The notes: generated from the sequence alone by a model not told the origin. 64,000 nucleotides of DNA from an uncultured Flavobacteriaceae bacterium (GCA_947494325.1 CANLUS010000006.1:1-64000); one strand, 5' to 3'; numbered from the stretch's first letter, positions 25,812 through 36,335 are shown. A program made the numbers and translations.

Positions 25812-26576
25812 TACTATTTTTTCAGCCCAAGAATCTTGCGATTTCAGTAAATTTCGAAGGGCATGTTTAATAATCCATTTTCTTTCTTTTGAAGAGTTTT
25901 TTGACCATTTTTCAATCAAATTTTTACCAATCTCTACATTATCTTTTAAGATATCATTGATACAATTTGCCACAGATTTTTGAACATACTTTGAGGGGTC
26001 ATCTTTAAGGTTTTCTAGAATGGGAATAATCGGAATAGGATCTTCGATAAAGATCTGCAATTTTGAAGCCCACGGTAATCTTGGTCTTATGCCTTCACTA
26101 GACAATCTTCGAACATGTTTATTTTGACTATGAGACCATGTTTCGAGAACCTTTAAAGTTTTAATTGGATACTTTTCTAGAAATGGACGAATGGCATATT
26201 CACCGGTATTTCTTTTTGTAATCTCTTGAATAGCGGTCATCGAGATATCAAAATTGTCTAAGCCATATTTTTCTACATATTTCGCAATCGGCATGATCCA
26301 GTAAAAGTTTGTAAACATACCCGTTTCTTCTGTGTTTTCGGGCCCTAAAATTTTGCTTAGTAAGATGATATTCTTTTGATAATCCGTTCCCAGATGTTTT
26401 TGAAATTGATCGGCAATGAATTCGACGCGATCTTTTAATTCCATTTCTTTTGTGCTTATATGAATGATATTGATGAAACCTTTTGAGTTAAAATCTGACT
26501 TATACGTAGTAATTTTCTCTGCTAATAAGATAGCAAGTTCTTTATCAAACCAATATTTCAATTTTTTAAATGCCAT
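25797..26576 (-). CDS. DNA alkylation repair protein (AlkC/AlkD-like HEAT repeats)
   Basis: 259 residues, all helical with HEAT-like repeats (FNIIHI-type lead, then ETWSHSQNKHVRRLSSEGIRP, given as EGIRPRLPW near residue 165). The segment RLSSEGIRPRLPW is typical of the AlkC-type DNA glycosylases that remove N-alkylated purines. Convergent with the sigma factor and overlapping it by 15 bp. Together with an AlkB-like enzyme at 4737 it is the second alkylation-repair gene in the window; they are not linked. Confidence 0.85.
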   Translation of the reverse strand: MAFKKLKYWFDKELAILLAEKITTYKSDFNSKGFINIIHISTKEMELKDRVEFIADQFQKHLGTDYQKNIILLSKILGPENTEETGMFTNFYWIMPIAKYVEKYGLDNFDISMTAIQEITKRNTGEYAIRPFLEKYPIKTLKVLETWSHSQNKHVRRLSSEGIRPRLPWASKLQIFIEDPIPIIPILENLKDDPSKYVQKSVANCINDILKDNVEIGKNLIEKWSKNSSKERKWIIKHALRNLLKSQDSWAEKIVSKSV

Positions 26577-26599
26577 ATATATCCAATCACATAGTTGTG

Positions 26600-27142
26600 T
26601 TATACAGATGTATCATAAGCTTCTTTTATCCAAGAGATGACTTCGGCAGTAACATCATCAACGCTTGTTAATTGCACTCTATGTGTACACATGGTACCAA
26701 AAGGTCCAGAGCCTTCTAGTTTACCACCAATAGGTTTATCCTTTATTTTTAAACCAAGATCGATTCGAGTTTTTGTAGCAGGTTTTATTAAGGCAAACTG
26801 ATGTTTTCTTCTCATACTAACACTCCCTTTTTTTGGGCTATTAGTAATGTCTGTACCAAATTTACCAATTTCAACTATCAGTTTCTCATAGATAGGCTTT
26901 AAGAGTTCTTTCCCTTTATATTGGTTCGTTAGTAAATCATTTGTCGTGCTCTGTTCATTTTTTGATAGTGTAACGATGGTGTTTGCAAAACCATGAGTCA
27001 CACCATGTTCTGTTTTTAAGAATTTCACGGCTTGTCCATGTTTTTCAAATCCTTTTGTTTTGAGTATTACTACCCATTCAGCTAAGGATTTACCCGTTTT
27101 CGCAGGCATATTATCGATCATTGTTTGTAATGCTTTGTCCAT
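26600..27142 (-). CDS. DUF4287/DUF5655-type protein
   Basis: 180 residues, cytoplasmic. The N-terminal half (MDKALQTMIDNMPAKTGKSL) is a DUF4287-like helical domain; the C-terminal half (about 75-180, with VSMRRKHQFALI and THRVQL) is DUF5655-like and is often predicted to be a transport or nucleic-acid protein. No catalytic motif was identified. 2 bp separate it from the next gene on the strand (27145), so they form an operon. Confidence 0.82.
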   Translation of the reverse strand: MDKALQTMIDNMPAKTGKSLAEWVVILKTKGFEKHGQAVKFLKTEHGVTHGFANTIVTLSKNEQSTTNDLLTNQYKGKELLKPIYEKLIVEIGKFGTDITNSPKKGSVSMRRKHQFALIKPATKTRIDLGLKIKDKPIGGKLEGSGPFGTMCTHRVQLTSVDDVTAEVISWIKEAYDTSV

Positions 27143-27144
27143 AA

Positions 27145-27729
27145 TTAATAGTTTACACTGGGTTTTCCTGTTTCTAAATAAGATATTAAATTTACGTAAC
27201 TCGTGGTATTACCTTTGATAAAAAACTTCATGAGTGACTTATACTTTTTAGTATTCTTATAGCCTATTCCATACGAAGTAACTTTTGTACGATTAGGCCC
27301 GAGATCTTCAAAATACACTAAATTATATAGATTTTTTTCATCGGCTTTCATAAACTCTGGGAAATTTTTAGTCAGTTCTGCTTGTAAAGTGAGGATTTTT
27401 TTTGGGACATAATTTTTTACATGCAGTACAATTGTTGTACTATCACCAATGTAACCATTTTTGTTATAATTAGTACGTATGAAGCCACCATTTTTAATGT
27501 TCACTTCTGCAAGGGAAGTAGCCCAACTTTCCCAACCCATTTTTGTTGTATAGGCATTCCAAACAGAATCGACAGAAACATGAATATTAAATTCTTGAAT
27601 CAATACCAGTTCATTCAAGTATGTTGAATCAATTCGTGAGGTAATTCTTTTTTCTAATGTTTGCTGATTTTGACTATGGCTAATTTGTAAGAAAAATAAG
27701 CATAGAATAAGGAGTTTTTTTATTTTCAT
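27145..27729 (-). CDS. Exported SRPBCC (START-like) domain protein
   Basis: 194 residues. Signal peptide (about 1-19, SHSQ), then an SRPBCC fold: an early helix-grip segment (IHVSVDSVWNAYTTKMGWESW) and a long C-terminal helix (YKSLMKFFIKGNTTSYVNL). Such domains bind hydrophobic ligands; the ligand here is unknown. Upstream of the DUF4287 gene in the same minus-strand operon and downstream of an AraC regulator. Confidence 0.85.
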   Translation of the reverse strand: MKIKKLLILCLFFLQISHSQNQQTLEKRITSRIDSTYLNELVLIQEFNIHVSVDSVWNAYTTKMGWESWATSLAEVNIKNGGFIRTNYNKNGYIGDSTTIVLHVKNYVPKKILTLQAELTKNFPEFMKADEKNLYNLVYFEDLGPNRTKVTSYGIGYKNTKKYKSLMKFFIKGNTTSYVNLISYLETGKPSVNY

Positions 27730-27794
27730 ACCCTAAGATTTATGCTACAATAGTACTAAAGTTGACGTACGTGTCATAGTAAAAAATGAACCTT

Positions 27795-28613
27795 CTAATC
27801 TAATGGGAAAAAATTTGGTTCGTTTTTATTGAAATCATTATTGATAAATTCTTGAGGGTTAAATCCTGAGAATTCCTTAAACTCTTTGATAAAATGAGAT
27901 TGATCGGCATAGCCACATTGATAGGCAATTTGAGACCATTCTACAGATTGTTTGCCCTGCATTTGCTGCAATATTTCATTGAATCTAAATATACGTTGAA
28001 AGTTTTTCGGAGTTAAGCCAAAGTATTTCTTAAATTGATTAATGAGATGTTTTTGCGTTTTGGAATACGTAGCTATTGCATCTTGATGTTTGTCATCTCC
28101 TTGAACAGCAATTTTATTAAATAAATCTAATAATTCTTGGTCAGGGCCACTTTCTCGATGCCGACTAAGTAACCAATTTTCCGCAAGTTCAAATTTATCT
28201 TGAGATGTAGATGCTTGCAATAATTTGTCATGAAGTTCCAAAATTTCATTTCCTACTATTTTTTGAGCATCAATAACTGAATTGTTAAGTTTATGTATAG
28301 GGGTATGTAGAAAAGGATATGCTCCGGTTGGTTTAAATTGGATTACAAACATTTCTGAATTTTGAGGAGCCGAGATTGATAAATAGTTCTTGTGTATTCC
28401 CGAAATCCATACCTTAGAAAAGGTTCTATTGGGTTCTAAACTCACATTATCAAAAGTATGCCTTTCTATACCATCTAATTCAAATAATATAAAAAGATGT
28501 CCAGTAGGAACAACACGTTCAATAGAATGATCGGGCATAAAACCCTTAAAATGAAACATAGCTTCAATAAACTTATTCAATGGAGGTTGAAGTATGTTAT
28601 TTTCAAAAATCAT
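27795..28613 (-). CDS. AraC-family transcriptional regulator
   Basis: 272 residues. An N-terminal ligand/effector domain (about 1-150, DUF6597-like, with PTGHLFILFELDG) is followed by a C-terminal double helix-turn-helix (about 165-260, FGLTPKNFQRIFRFNEILQQ, and AYQCGYADQSHFIKEFKEF). Its ATG overlaps the stop of the upstream membrane protein gene (ATGA), so it is translationally coupled to it. It probably controls that gene, itself or the following SRPBCC genes; the target is unproven. Confidence 0.92.
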   Translation of the reverse strand: MIFENNILQPPLNKFIEAMFHFKGFMPDHSIERVVPTGHLFILFELDGIERHTFDNVSLEPNRTFSKVWISGIHKNYLSISAPQNSEMFVIQFKPTGAYPFLHTPIHKLNNSVIDAQKIVGNEILELHDKLLQASTSQDKFELAENWLLSRHRESGPDQELLDLFNKIAVQGDDKHQDAIATYSKTQKHLINQFKKYFGLTPKNFQRIFRFNEILQQMQGKQSVEWSQIAYQCGYADQSHFIKEFKEFSGFNPQEFINNDFNKNEPNFFPLD

Positions 28614-29629
28614 TCGTTGATTCTAAGTTCAAGTTGGTGGTAGAATTTTTGTTTGTCATCAATAAACAAGGCAATTTTTCGAAACTTCTTTTTGGTTCCG
28701 TAAACTCCATTTAAAATATAAGGTGTTCTCATAGTGATCAACATATTATGCCCTTCTGAATTGCCTAATATTGATAAATAAGTAGTAGTATGATCGTTTT
28801 CGTCACTATTTTTTGTTGTCATTTCAACAGCTGCGATATCTTTTATTTTAATATCAACCTCCTTCATAATACCATATCGTAATTTTAAACTATCCGAATC
28901 GAGAACAATGGGCCTCTTACTAATAGATTTTAAGAAACCAAAAACTTGAAACCCTGAGTAGATACTTATTCCCGTTAAAATCCATGCGGCAATGGGACTC
29001 CATTGATTAAGAAGTAAATGCAAGGCTACTGTTTCGATAGCGATTAAAAAAAGAACTGCCACGAAAAGCACCTGACTTCCAGTGTTTTTATGATAGCTAA
29101 ATTCGTTGTTTTTAAGGTTGATCTTTCGCCAATGAATGAATCCGTAATAGAATGATAGAATTTCTAGTGACAAGAATCGAGCGACTTTGGCAGGAAAGAT
29201 TTCTGCACAGGTGGATCGAATAATACTCCCAATATCTAATGTTTTACTTTTCTTGTTTTTATAAATTTTAATGGCTTTACGGATATTCCATGCCACTAAA
29301 GAAAATACGCCAACCTCAACGATAGGTACAACCCACGTTTTAATATTGTTTAGTAAACCTTGCTGCTCTTTTGGTATCACAAGCGTTGCCAAAACAACAC
29401 CCATAATAAAAAAAGGAACAACCGTTTTTTTAGCAATACTACTGTTACGGATTAGAAAAAAATAAACTATCGGTACTGTAAAGACAAAGTCTAAAGTTGT
29501 GGCAATAGATAATTCAGAAGCGTTGCGATAAAAAGCTTCAGAATTGATTAGCAAAATTAAGGATACAATTAACAGTAAAGGAATGCCGAAAATAAGGAAC
29601 CGGTTATTTTGAGTATTTGTCAAATTCAT
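28610..29629 (-). CDS. Multi-pass membrane protein of unknown function
   Basis: 339 residues. About seven hydrophobic helices (first at about 12-27, then near 43-60, 70-85, 105-115, 188-205 and 215-232), and a soluble C-terminal domain (about 240-339) with alternating beta strands that could be PH-like. No family recognised. The ATGA overlap with the AraC regulator gene suggests that the two work together, for example as a membrane sensor or a target of the regulator. Confidence 0.8.
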   Translation of the reverse strand: MNLTNTQNNRFLIFGIPLLLIVSLILLINSEAFYRNASELSIATTLDFVFTVPIVYFFLIRNSSIAKKTVVPFFIMGVVLATLVIPKEQQGLLNNIKTWVVPIVEVGVFSLVAWNIRKAIKIYKNKKSKTLDIGSIIRSTCAEIFPAKVARFLSLEILSFYYGFIHWRKINLKNNEFSYHKNTGSQVLFVAVLFLIAIETVALHLLLNQWSPIAAWILTGISIYSGFQVFGFLKSISKRPIVLDSDSLKLRYGIMKEVDIKIKDIAAVEMTTKNSDENDHTTTYLSILGNSEGHNMLITMRTPYILNGVYGTKKKFRKIALFIDDKQKFYHQLELRINE

Positions 29630-29716
29630 AAGATATATTTATCAATTCTATGCTACTGTATTAGTCTCAAATAAAGTACTATTGTTACCAGTTTTAACTT
29701 TTAAATATAGCATTTT

Positions 29717-30310
29717 TTAGTAGCTATTTTGCTTCATTTCTAACGCTTTTTTTACACCGGGCCATTCTTCTCGAGTGATCGAATAAACCACTGAATCTCT
29801 TAAACTACCATCAGTACTAATACGGTGATTTCTGAGAATACCATCTTGCTTCGCCCCTAAACGTTGTATTGCATTTTTAGATGCCTCATTATGAATATGT
29901 GTTCGAAATTCTACCGCAATGCAATTTAAAACTTCGAACGCATGTTGTAGCAGTAATAACTTACATTCGGTATTGGCTCCAGTTCTTTGATAAGATGTTG
30001 CGTACCACGTATATCCAATTTCTAATCGCCTATGGTCAGGAGTGGCATTACAATATCTCGTAGACCCAATTAGAGTATCAGTTTTTTTATCGACGATAAC
30101 AAAAGGCAATCCATTGCCAATTGCTTGTTCATCTAACGCAAATTTAATATAGTTGTCGACTGTATTGATAGAGGGCACCGAAGTAACTTTCAAATTCCAT
30201 AGTGCCCCATCAGAAGCCGCGCGTACCATATCATTAGCATACGAAATGCGCATGGGTGCTAATCGTACATTATTACCAATTAATTCAGTTTCGAATAACC
30301 ATTTTTTCAT
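29717..30310 (-). CDS. GNAT family N-acetyltransferase (RimJ/RimL-like)
   Basis: 197 residues. GNAT fold with the acetyl-CoA-binding region (about 110-150, RTGANTECKLLLLQHAFE) and a typical RimJ/RimL C-terminus (GAKQDGILRNHRI). Acceptor is unknown; related enzymes acetylate protein N-termini, antibiotics or small amines. It follows the propeller-amidohydrolase gene with a 15-bp gap on the same strand. Confidence 0.9.
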   Translation of the reverse strand: MKKWLFETELIGNNVRLAPMRISYANDMVRAASDGALWNLKVTSVPSINTVDNYIKFALDEQAIGNGLPFVIVDKKTDTLIGSTRYCNATPDHRRLEIGYTWYATSYQRTGANTECKLLLLQHAFEVLNCIAVEFRTHIHNEASKNAIQRLGAKQDGILRNHRISTDGSLRDSVVYSITREEWPGVKKALEMKQNSY

Positions 30311-30325
30311 GTTAATCGTCGATTA

Positions 30326-33300
30326 TTATTCATGCCCAACGAGACATCCACAACCAGGTGTGGTAAAACTTTGAGCATCTTCATGCCATTTGAAGGATTG
30401 ATTATACTTATTGTTTTCCCAATAAAATTTGGTTCTCGATTTCGGACGATTTCCAATTTCATTCATGGATGCTGTATCATACAATCTACCATTTACCATG
30501 GTGTAAGACACACTATTTGTATGTTGAATGTCATCTAAGGGGTTCTTTTCTAGGACAATTAAGTCAGCTAGTTTTCCAACTTTTAAAGAACCGACATCAT
30601 TGCCCATTCCGAGATATTGAGCACCATTTAAAGTCGCTGCTCTTAACGCTTCCATATTGGTCATACCTCCTTGTTGTAACATCCATAGTTCCCAATGCGC
30701 TCCTAGCCCTTGTAATTGCCCATGAGCACCCAAGTTCACTTTTACACCGGCATCTGTCAATGCCTTACAAGTTTTAGAAGTAAGAATATGGCCATTCTCA
30801 TATTCTTCCATAGGTACCATTGTTCTATGTCGAGATCGCGCATCAATGATTCTTCTTGGCGTATATTTTAATAATTTTTCGTTTTCCCAAATATTATCTT
30901 TTTGATACCAATAATATTCACCACTCATTCCTGCATAGTTAACCACCAAAGTAGGAGTATATCCTGTGTTGCTATTGCTCCATAACGTTGTAACATCTTT
31001 ATAAACTGGCGCAATAGGAATATTGTGTTCAATACCTGTATGACCATCCATTATCATTGACATATTATGATAAAATGTTGAACCGCCTTCTGGCACCACA
31101 AAAATTCCTTCTTCGCGTGCAGCTTGTAAGACCTGTTGACGTTGTTCACGTCTCGGTTGGTTATAACTTTTTACAGAAAGAGCTCCAAAGGCCTTTGTAC
31201 GACGAATTGACGATCTCGCATCTTCTAAACTATTTACAACAGCCTTAAAATCACCATCAGCACCGTATAAAATAAAACCAGTCGAATAAAGACGAGGACC
31301 AACCATTGCACCACTTTTAATCATCTCTGCTAAGGTAAATACGGTTTCTGAATTGGCAGAAGGATCGTGTGCCGTAGTGACTCCATAGGCAAGATTTGCG
31401 TAGAATTGCCAGTGTTTTTGCGTCGTCAAACCAGCTCTAAAGCCACCGATATGAGCGTGCGCATCTACAATACCTGGCATAATAGTTTTTCCTTTAACAT
31501 CAATTACTTTAACATTTTTAGGAATCGTAATAGCTGTACTCGCACCAATAGCTTCAATTTTATTTTCATTAATAATAATGGTACCATTTTCGATTACTTT
31601 ATCACCTTCCATGGTAATGATTCTTGCTCCTGTGAAAGCAATTTTTCCCGAAGGTTTATCTGATTTAATAGTCAAACCGACTCTTATTCCTTTTTCAGTA
31701 ATAGGAGGGATGCTGTCAGGCGAGTTTTTCAAGAATGTAAAGCGATTGGACACGGCGTTAGTAAAATATGTATCACCAAGGGTCCAATGAATCTTTGTAC
31801 TATTCTTTGACCAATGTAAGTTGAGCCCAGCATCTTTTGAAATTTGAGACACAGGTACTATTTTGGTTTTATTATCAAGATCGATTGTCTTTCCTGTTTT
31901 CGGCATTGGCGCTACATAGGCTTTATGTAAGTTGCTAAATGCGATCCATTTATTGTTAGGACTAGGAACCAAACGGTTTGCATATTTAGATTTAACCAGT
32001 GTCTTTTCCTGTTGACCGTTGAGGTCTATACTTTTTAATGATTTGGTTAAATTCCCAAAATACTTGCCACCAGTTTGGTAGAAAATATGTGTGCCACTCG
32101 TACTAAATGTTGGAAATTGGCCATTTTTTTTCAACCATTTTTTATTACTGCCATTTGCATTCATTGTATAAATTCCGCCTTTTTTAGCAAAAGTTCTTCC
32201 TTGATCTCCATTTCCACCATCTTTAACATACACAATTTTGGTACCTGTATTATCGTACTTCGGCGTTCTGTATATTCCTTTTTGGGAGGTAAGTTTTACG
32301 GGAGTCCCGCCTTTGATAGGAGCCTTATAAATAGCGCCTAAATTTTCATCGTTCCAAGTTACGAAGACGATGTTTTTCCCATCTGGCGAAAAACAAGGTT
32401 CGGCTTCCAGATCGCTACCTTTTGTCAATCTTTTCGGCTTTCCATTGGGTAATTTTTTTATCCAAACAGCTCCTAAGGCATTAAACGCAATTGTTTTCTC
32501 ATCTGGTGATGTTACCGTATTTCTGATGACCTTAGAACTAAATTCTTTGCTAAAAACCGGAGTGTCAAAGGCGACCGTTTTTGCAATTTTTATAGATGCT
32601 TCCGCCTTGAAAGGAATAGTCGAGACTGCTAAAGAATTTATGTCAATCTTATGAATTTTACCACCAGACCAAAATACAATTTCAGTATTATTAGGCATCC
32701 AATTAAACCCTGGATAAACACCAAAAATCGCCCATGCTTCTTGCTGGTCTTTATTTAATTGATCATACAATGGCCACTCTTCACCTGTTTCAAGATCATG
32801 AATGAATAACACACTTTTGGTTCTTACACGTTTTACAAATGCAAGTTTGGTACCATCTTTAGATACTTGCGGCCGTGCAGCACCACCTGGACCGCCTACA
32901 ATCGTTTCTGTTTTTCCTGTATCTAAACTGTATCGCTTGATTACATAAATTTGTTTATTCGGGTCTTTATTATATTGAAAAAAGCCTCCTGGATATACAT
33001 CTTCGCTGTAATACACATACTTGCCATCTAGTGAAGTAGAAGGTTCGTTTAAATCTTGTTGATCATTTTTTCTTTTGGTGAGTTGTGTTCCTGAACCACC
33101 TGTAATATGATACATCCATAGTTCACCTGCTCCTAGCGAGCGTTGTGATGTAAAGTGCTTTCGCGCAATGATATAATTTCCATCTGCTGACCAAACACCA
33201 TTATTTACTAAGCGAAATTTTTCTTTCGTAATTTGTTTGGCATCAGAACCATCGATATTCATTATCCAACAATTATCTCCTCCACCAGCATCACTCGTAA

Positions 33301-33613
33301 ATAGTATTTTGCTGCCATCTGGACTAAAGCGCGGTTGTACTTCAAACGGTAAACCTTCTCTCAATAAAGTTGCATTACCTCCGGTAATCGGCATTTTATA
33401 AATATCTCCGAGTAAATCAAAAACAATCGTTTTTCCATCAGGACTAACATCTAAATTCATCCAAGTACCTTCATCTGTGGAAAGATTTACTTCCTTAAAA
33501 TTCCAATCTCCTTGAGGGTTAGATACATCCCATTTTTTACTGTCTTTTTTTTGAGCACTTAGATTGAGGGCAAAAGCGATTCCAATAAGGAGAAAAAGTT
33601 TGATTTTAGACAT
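30326..33613 (-). CDS. Exported PD40 propeller-amidohydrolase fusion protein
   Basis: 1095 residues. Signal peptide (1-20). The N-terminal half (about 30-650) is a TolB-like propeller with many PD40 repeats (PDGKTIVFDLLGDIYKMP, PDGSKILFTSDAGG). The C-terminal half (about 680-1060) is an amidohydrolase with the metal site VDAHAHIGG, the VEHNI-type segment GIEHNIP and GAHGQLQGLGAHWEL. A large periplasmic hydrolase of unknown substrate, typical of Bacteroidota. Probably part of the same exported-hydrolase group as the neighbouring metalloprotease. Confidence 0.92.
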   Translation of the reverse strand: MSKIKLFLLIGIAFALNLSAQKKDSKKWDVSNPQGDWNFKEVNLSTDEGTWMNLDVSPDGKTIVFDLLGDIYKMPITGGNATLLREGLPFEVQPRFSPDGSKILFTSDAGGGDNCWIMNIDGSDAKQITKEKFRLVNNGVWSADGNYIIARKHFTSQRSLGAGELWMYHITGGSGTQLTKRKNDQQDLNEPSTSLDGKYVYYSEDVYPGGFFQYNKDPNKQIYVIKRYSLDTGKTETIVGGPGGAARPQVSKDGTKLAFVKRVRTKSVLFIHDLETGEEWPLYDQLNKDQQEAWAIFGVYPGFNWMPNNTEIVFWSGGKIHKIDINSLAVSTIPFKAEASIKIAKTVAFDTPVFSKEFSSKVIRNTVTSPDEKTIAFNALGAVWIKKLPNGKPKRLTKGSDLEAEPCFSPDGKNIVFVTWNDENLGAIYKAPIKGGTPVKLTSQKGIYRTPKYDNTGTKIVYVKDGGNGDQGRTFAKKGGIYTMNANGSNKKWLKKNGQFPTFSTSGTHIFYQTGGKYFGNLTKSLKSIDLNGQQEKTLVKSKYANRLVPSPNNKWIAFSNLHKAYVAPMPKTGKTIDLDNKTKIVPVSQISKDAGLNLHWSKNSTKIHWTLGDTYFTNAVSNRFTFLKNSPDSIPPITEKGIRVGLTIKSDKPSGKIAFTGARIITMEGDKVIENGTIIINENKIEAIGASTAITIPKNVKVIDVKGKTIMPGIVDAHAHIGGFRAGLTTQKHWQFYANLAYGVTTAHDPSANSETVFTLAEMIKSGAMVGPRLYSTGFILYGADGDFKAVVNSLEDARSSIRRTKAFGALSVKSYNQPRREQRQQVLQAAREEGIFVVPEGGSTFYHNMSMIMDGHTGIEHNIPIAPVYKDVTTLWSNSNTGYTPTLVVNYAGMSGEYYWYQKDNIWENEKLLKYTPRRIIDARSRHRTMVPMEEYENGHILTSKTCKALTDAGVKVNLGAHGQLQGLGAHWELWMLQQGGMTNMEALRAATLNGAQYLGMGNDVGSLKVGKLADLIVLEKNPLDDIQHTNSVSYTMVNGRLYDTASMNEIGNRPKSRTKFYWENNKYNQSFKWHEDAQSFTTPGCGCLVGHE

Positions 33614-33673
33614 AGTTTTAGTTTAGTTATTACAGAGCTAATATACTTAATAATTGAATTCTTTTAAACAAAA

Positions 33674-33704
33674 AAAAGCTGTAACATTTCTGCTACAGCT
33701 TCTA
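33674..33704 (-). terminator. Terminator of the metalloprotease gene
   Basis: Stem AAGCTGTA / TACAGCTT with a 10-nt loop, followed on the minus strand by a run of T, 22 bp after the protease stop. Confidence 0.75.
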
Positions 33705-33725
33705 AAAATTTCAAAATAAATTGAA

Positions 33726-36335
33726 TTATTTAATTTCTTTTAAGGCATTGTCAATTAGAGTTCTTAAATGTTGTTTATGAGCTCTTGAAGAAACATCTCC
33801 AGATGGCGCCGCCATTCTTCTTATGTTCTTCAAGTTATACAAAGCCATTGATTTTGCAGCATGTGTATATCTTGCATTCTGTCTTCCTGTTAAAGCACTA
33901 ATTAACATATTAGTATATTCTAACTGTAAATTTTGTCTAAAAGAATTTACACTGCCATAAATATCTGCTTGAAAGATAGCATTATTTAAATCAGACATCA
34001 TTTCAGAAAGTTTATATTTATTACCATATAACTCAGAATCAGTAATTCTTTGCGTTGTATTTGGGTGTAATAAATGTCTTAATATATTTCTCTGAATTCC
34101 TAATACTCGAGCATGAATTTTTGGATCCTCTGGTCCTCCAAAGAAATTATAACCTCTACGCTGTCTTGCCGTATAGTTATACAATTCATTTGGTACCGTA
34201 AAAGCATTTTTAGCGAATACATAATCTTTCAATGCTTTCATTGCTTTCTTTTGCTTTTCTCTTTCAACAGGAGTATAAGGTTGAGTAGCTCCTGGCTGAC
34301 CATTCATGGCTCTATCAACATAAACACCTCCAATATAACGAGAAATTGTATTAGCTGAACCAGCTTGTTGTCCAGTAACTACAAAGTAAGAAAATAACAA
34401 CTCTTGAAATGATTTACCTGCTTCATTTTTCTTGTATTTTCCAAGAATTTCCTTACCAACTTCGTTAGCTAATTTCATTCTATTTATAGCATACTGTATA
34501 GCATCGCTACTCATATCACCAACATTTACTCTTGGATCAATAGCTTTTCCTGGAGCACGCATGTCATCAGCATCATTACCGAAACTTAATTCAGGTTGTG
34601 AAGATTTTGCCAATAAAGCTTTCATTTCACTATCGTTCATTGGCTGATATCCAAATTGAATTGCCCACACATCATATGGCCCAGGTCTAGTTGTCCAATA
34701 TTCTCCTTGGTTATCTCTATCCATATTATAGTTTACTGCTGGGTAATCCATTACAGATCCCATCAAGCCAACTTTAGAAGTAATAGCTGGATTATTCACA
34801 TCAGCAATTGAATGCAACTGACTCGATTTCATATTGTGGTTTAAACCAAGTGTGTGACCCATTTCATGTAAAATTAGGAAATGTAAAAATTCATTAACCA
34901 TTTTACTTTTTTCTAGTTCTCCAACATCAAAAGCGGCATTTGCTGCCATTGCAAACATATTGTCTAACTGGGCCATTTGACTTGCAGCACATACTTTATC
35001 ATGACCTTTCTCATTAATTTTAGTCGACATTTCTTCATAGAAATTTGCCATACCTGCTTTTGAGAATAGTTTTTCATTTCTTAATGAACCTGTAAGAGAA
35101 GAATACTCTAACATAATATCAGCTCCTAAGATCTGCCCCGTTTTAGGGTTTACAAAGCTTGGTCCATATCCACCAAACGGAGGGTTAGGAGAAGAGGTCC
35201 AACGTAAAACGTTATAACGAATATCACCTGCATCCCAGTCAGCATCATCAGGTTGTTGCTTAATCACCACTGCATTTCTAAATCCGGCTTTTTCGAAAGC
35301 TAGATTCCATTGTTCTCCGGCCTTCTTAATGATAGGTCTAATTTCTTCTGGAGTCGTGTTTTCCATCCACCAAGTAATTGGCTCTACCGGCTCAGAAATC
35401 GCGGCATTAGGATCTTTCTTTTTTAAGTGCCATCTATTAATCAAATCGCGATATGGCGTTGCCGTCATTGAAGACTGATCATTCACACCTACCATGAAGT
35501 ATCCTACTCTTGGATCGTCAAATCGAGGCTCAAAATCATTTTCAGGCATTGCAATAATGCTATGATTCACTTTAATACTAACGTTACGACCATCAGTAAC
35601 AGCAGCAGAACCGCCATTTAAAACGGAAGGCTTAGAGTATACATACTCAATGGATAAATCAGTATTTTTAGGGTAATTTTTTATGGCATTAATTTTTGTT
35701 TTACCCTTATCTAAATTACCTAAGGTAAATGCAGTTGGTCTTTGACCAGGAAAACGAGGAGGCTTTATTTGAGCGAATGTTTCTTTTAAGAATAAACCAT
35801 CGGCTTTAATAAGATATAGTCCTTTTTCTTTATTATGAGCTTCAATTTTAATGCTCGCCATATTTCCTTCGCTCATGTTCGCTTCTTTCGCTTTTGAAAT
35901 GGCATTATTTGGATCGAAGTAAAATGAATTGTTTTGAGTAACAAATTCTAATTTGTTAAAATATTTTTTGATTTTAAATATTTTTTCTCCTCCGTATGCC
36001 CCTCTAAATCTTCCAGCATCTAATACACCATCAGCAATTTGATTAAAATGAATAAACTCTTTGCCAATTTGGTCTTCCTTAACGATCATTTGTAATGACC
36101 CAGTAATGGTGTCTTGATAAATTTTAAAAAGACCATCAATCTCTTTACTAGATTTTATGAGGTCCTTTATTTTTTTCGTTTTAGGTTTTTTAGGTGCCGG
36201 CTTTGCAACAGCGGCGGTTTTTCCTTTTTTCTTTTTTCTCTTTTTTTGAGCGTCAATGTTTTGCGGAGCGATAAACGCCGCTAACATGAGCGTCAAACAC
36301 ATGAGCTTAAATGTTTTTAACTTGTGGATTTTCAT
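33726..36335 (-). CDS. Exported zinc metalloprotease with DUF5117/DUF5118-type N-terminus
   Basis: 869 residues. Signal peptide (about 1-29), then a very basic linker (KKRKKKKGK, about 32-60), a DUF5118/DUF5117-type region (about 70-400), and the metzincin-like zinc site HEMGHTLGLNH (about 492-502) in a DUF4953-type domain. Large secreted or periplasmic protease of Bacteroidota; the natural substrate is unknown. No sorting CTD is seen at the C-terminus. It has its own terminator. Confidence 0.92.
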   Translation of the reverse strand: MKIHKLKTFKLMCLTLMLAAFIAPQNIDAQKKRKKKKGKTAAVAKPAPKKPKTKKIKDLIKSSKEIDGLFKIYQDTITGSLQMIVKEDQIGKEFIHFNQIADGVLDAGRFRGAYGGEKIFKIKKYFNKLEFVTQNNSFYFDPNNAISKAKEANMSEGNMASIKIEAHNKEKGLYLIKADGLFLKETFAQIKPPRFPGQRPTAFTLGNLDKGKTKINAIKNYPKNTDLSIEYVYSKPSVLNGGSAAVTDGRNVSIKVNHSIIAMPENDFEPRFDDPRVGYFMVGVNDQSSMTATPYRDLINRWHLKKKDPNAAISEPVEPITWWMENTTPEEIRPIIKKAGEQWNLAFEKAGFRNAVVIKQQPDDADWDAGDIRYNVLRWTSSPNPPFGGYGPSFVNPKTGQILGADIMLEYSSLTGSLRNEKLFSKAGMANFYEEMSTKINEKGHDKVCAASQMAQLDNMFAMAANAAFDVGELEKSKMVNEFLHFLILHEMGHTLGLNHNMKSSQLHSIADVNNPAITSKVGLMGSVMDYPAVNYNMDRDNQGEYWTTRPGPYDVWAIQFGYQPMNDSEMKALLAKSSQPELSFGNDADDMRAPGKAIDPRVNVGDMSSDAIQYAINRMKLANEVGKEILGKYKKNEAGKSFQELLFSYFVVTGQQAGSANTISRYIGGVYVDRAMNGQPGATQPYTPVEREKQKKAMKALKDYVFAKNAFTVPNELYNYTARQRRGYNFFGGPEDPKIHARVLGIQRNILRHLLHPNTTQRITDSELYGNKYKLSEMMSDLNNAIFQADIYGSVNSFRQNLQLEYTNMLISALTGRQNARYTHAAKSMALYNLKNIRRMAAPSGDVSSRAHKQHLRTLIDNALKEIK

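Noticed and set aside
30469-32654. Several plus-strand frames antisense to the propeller-amidohydrolase gene
   Set aside because: All are shadows of a continuous 1095-codon gene with recognisable domains.
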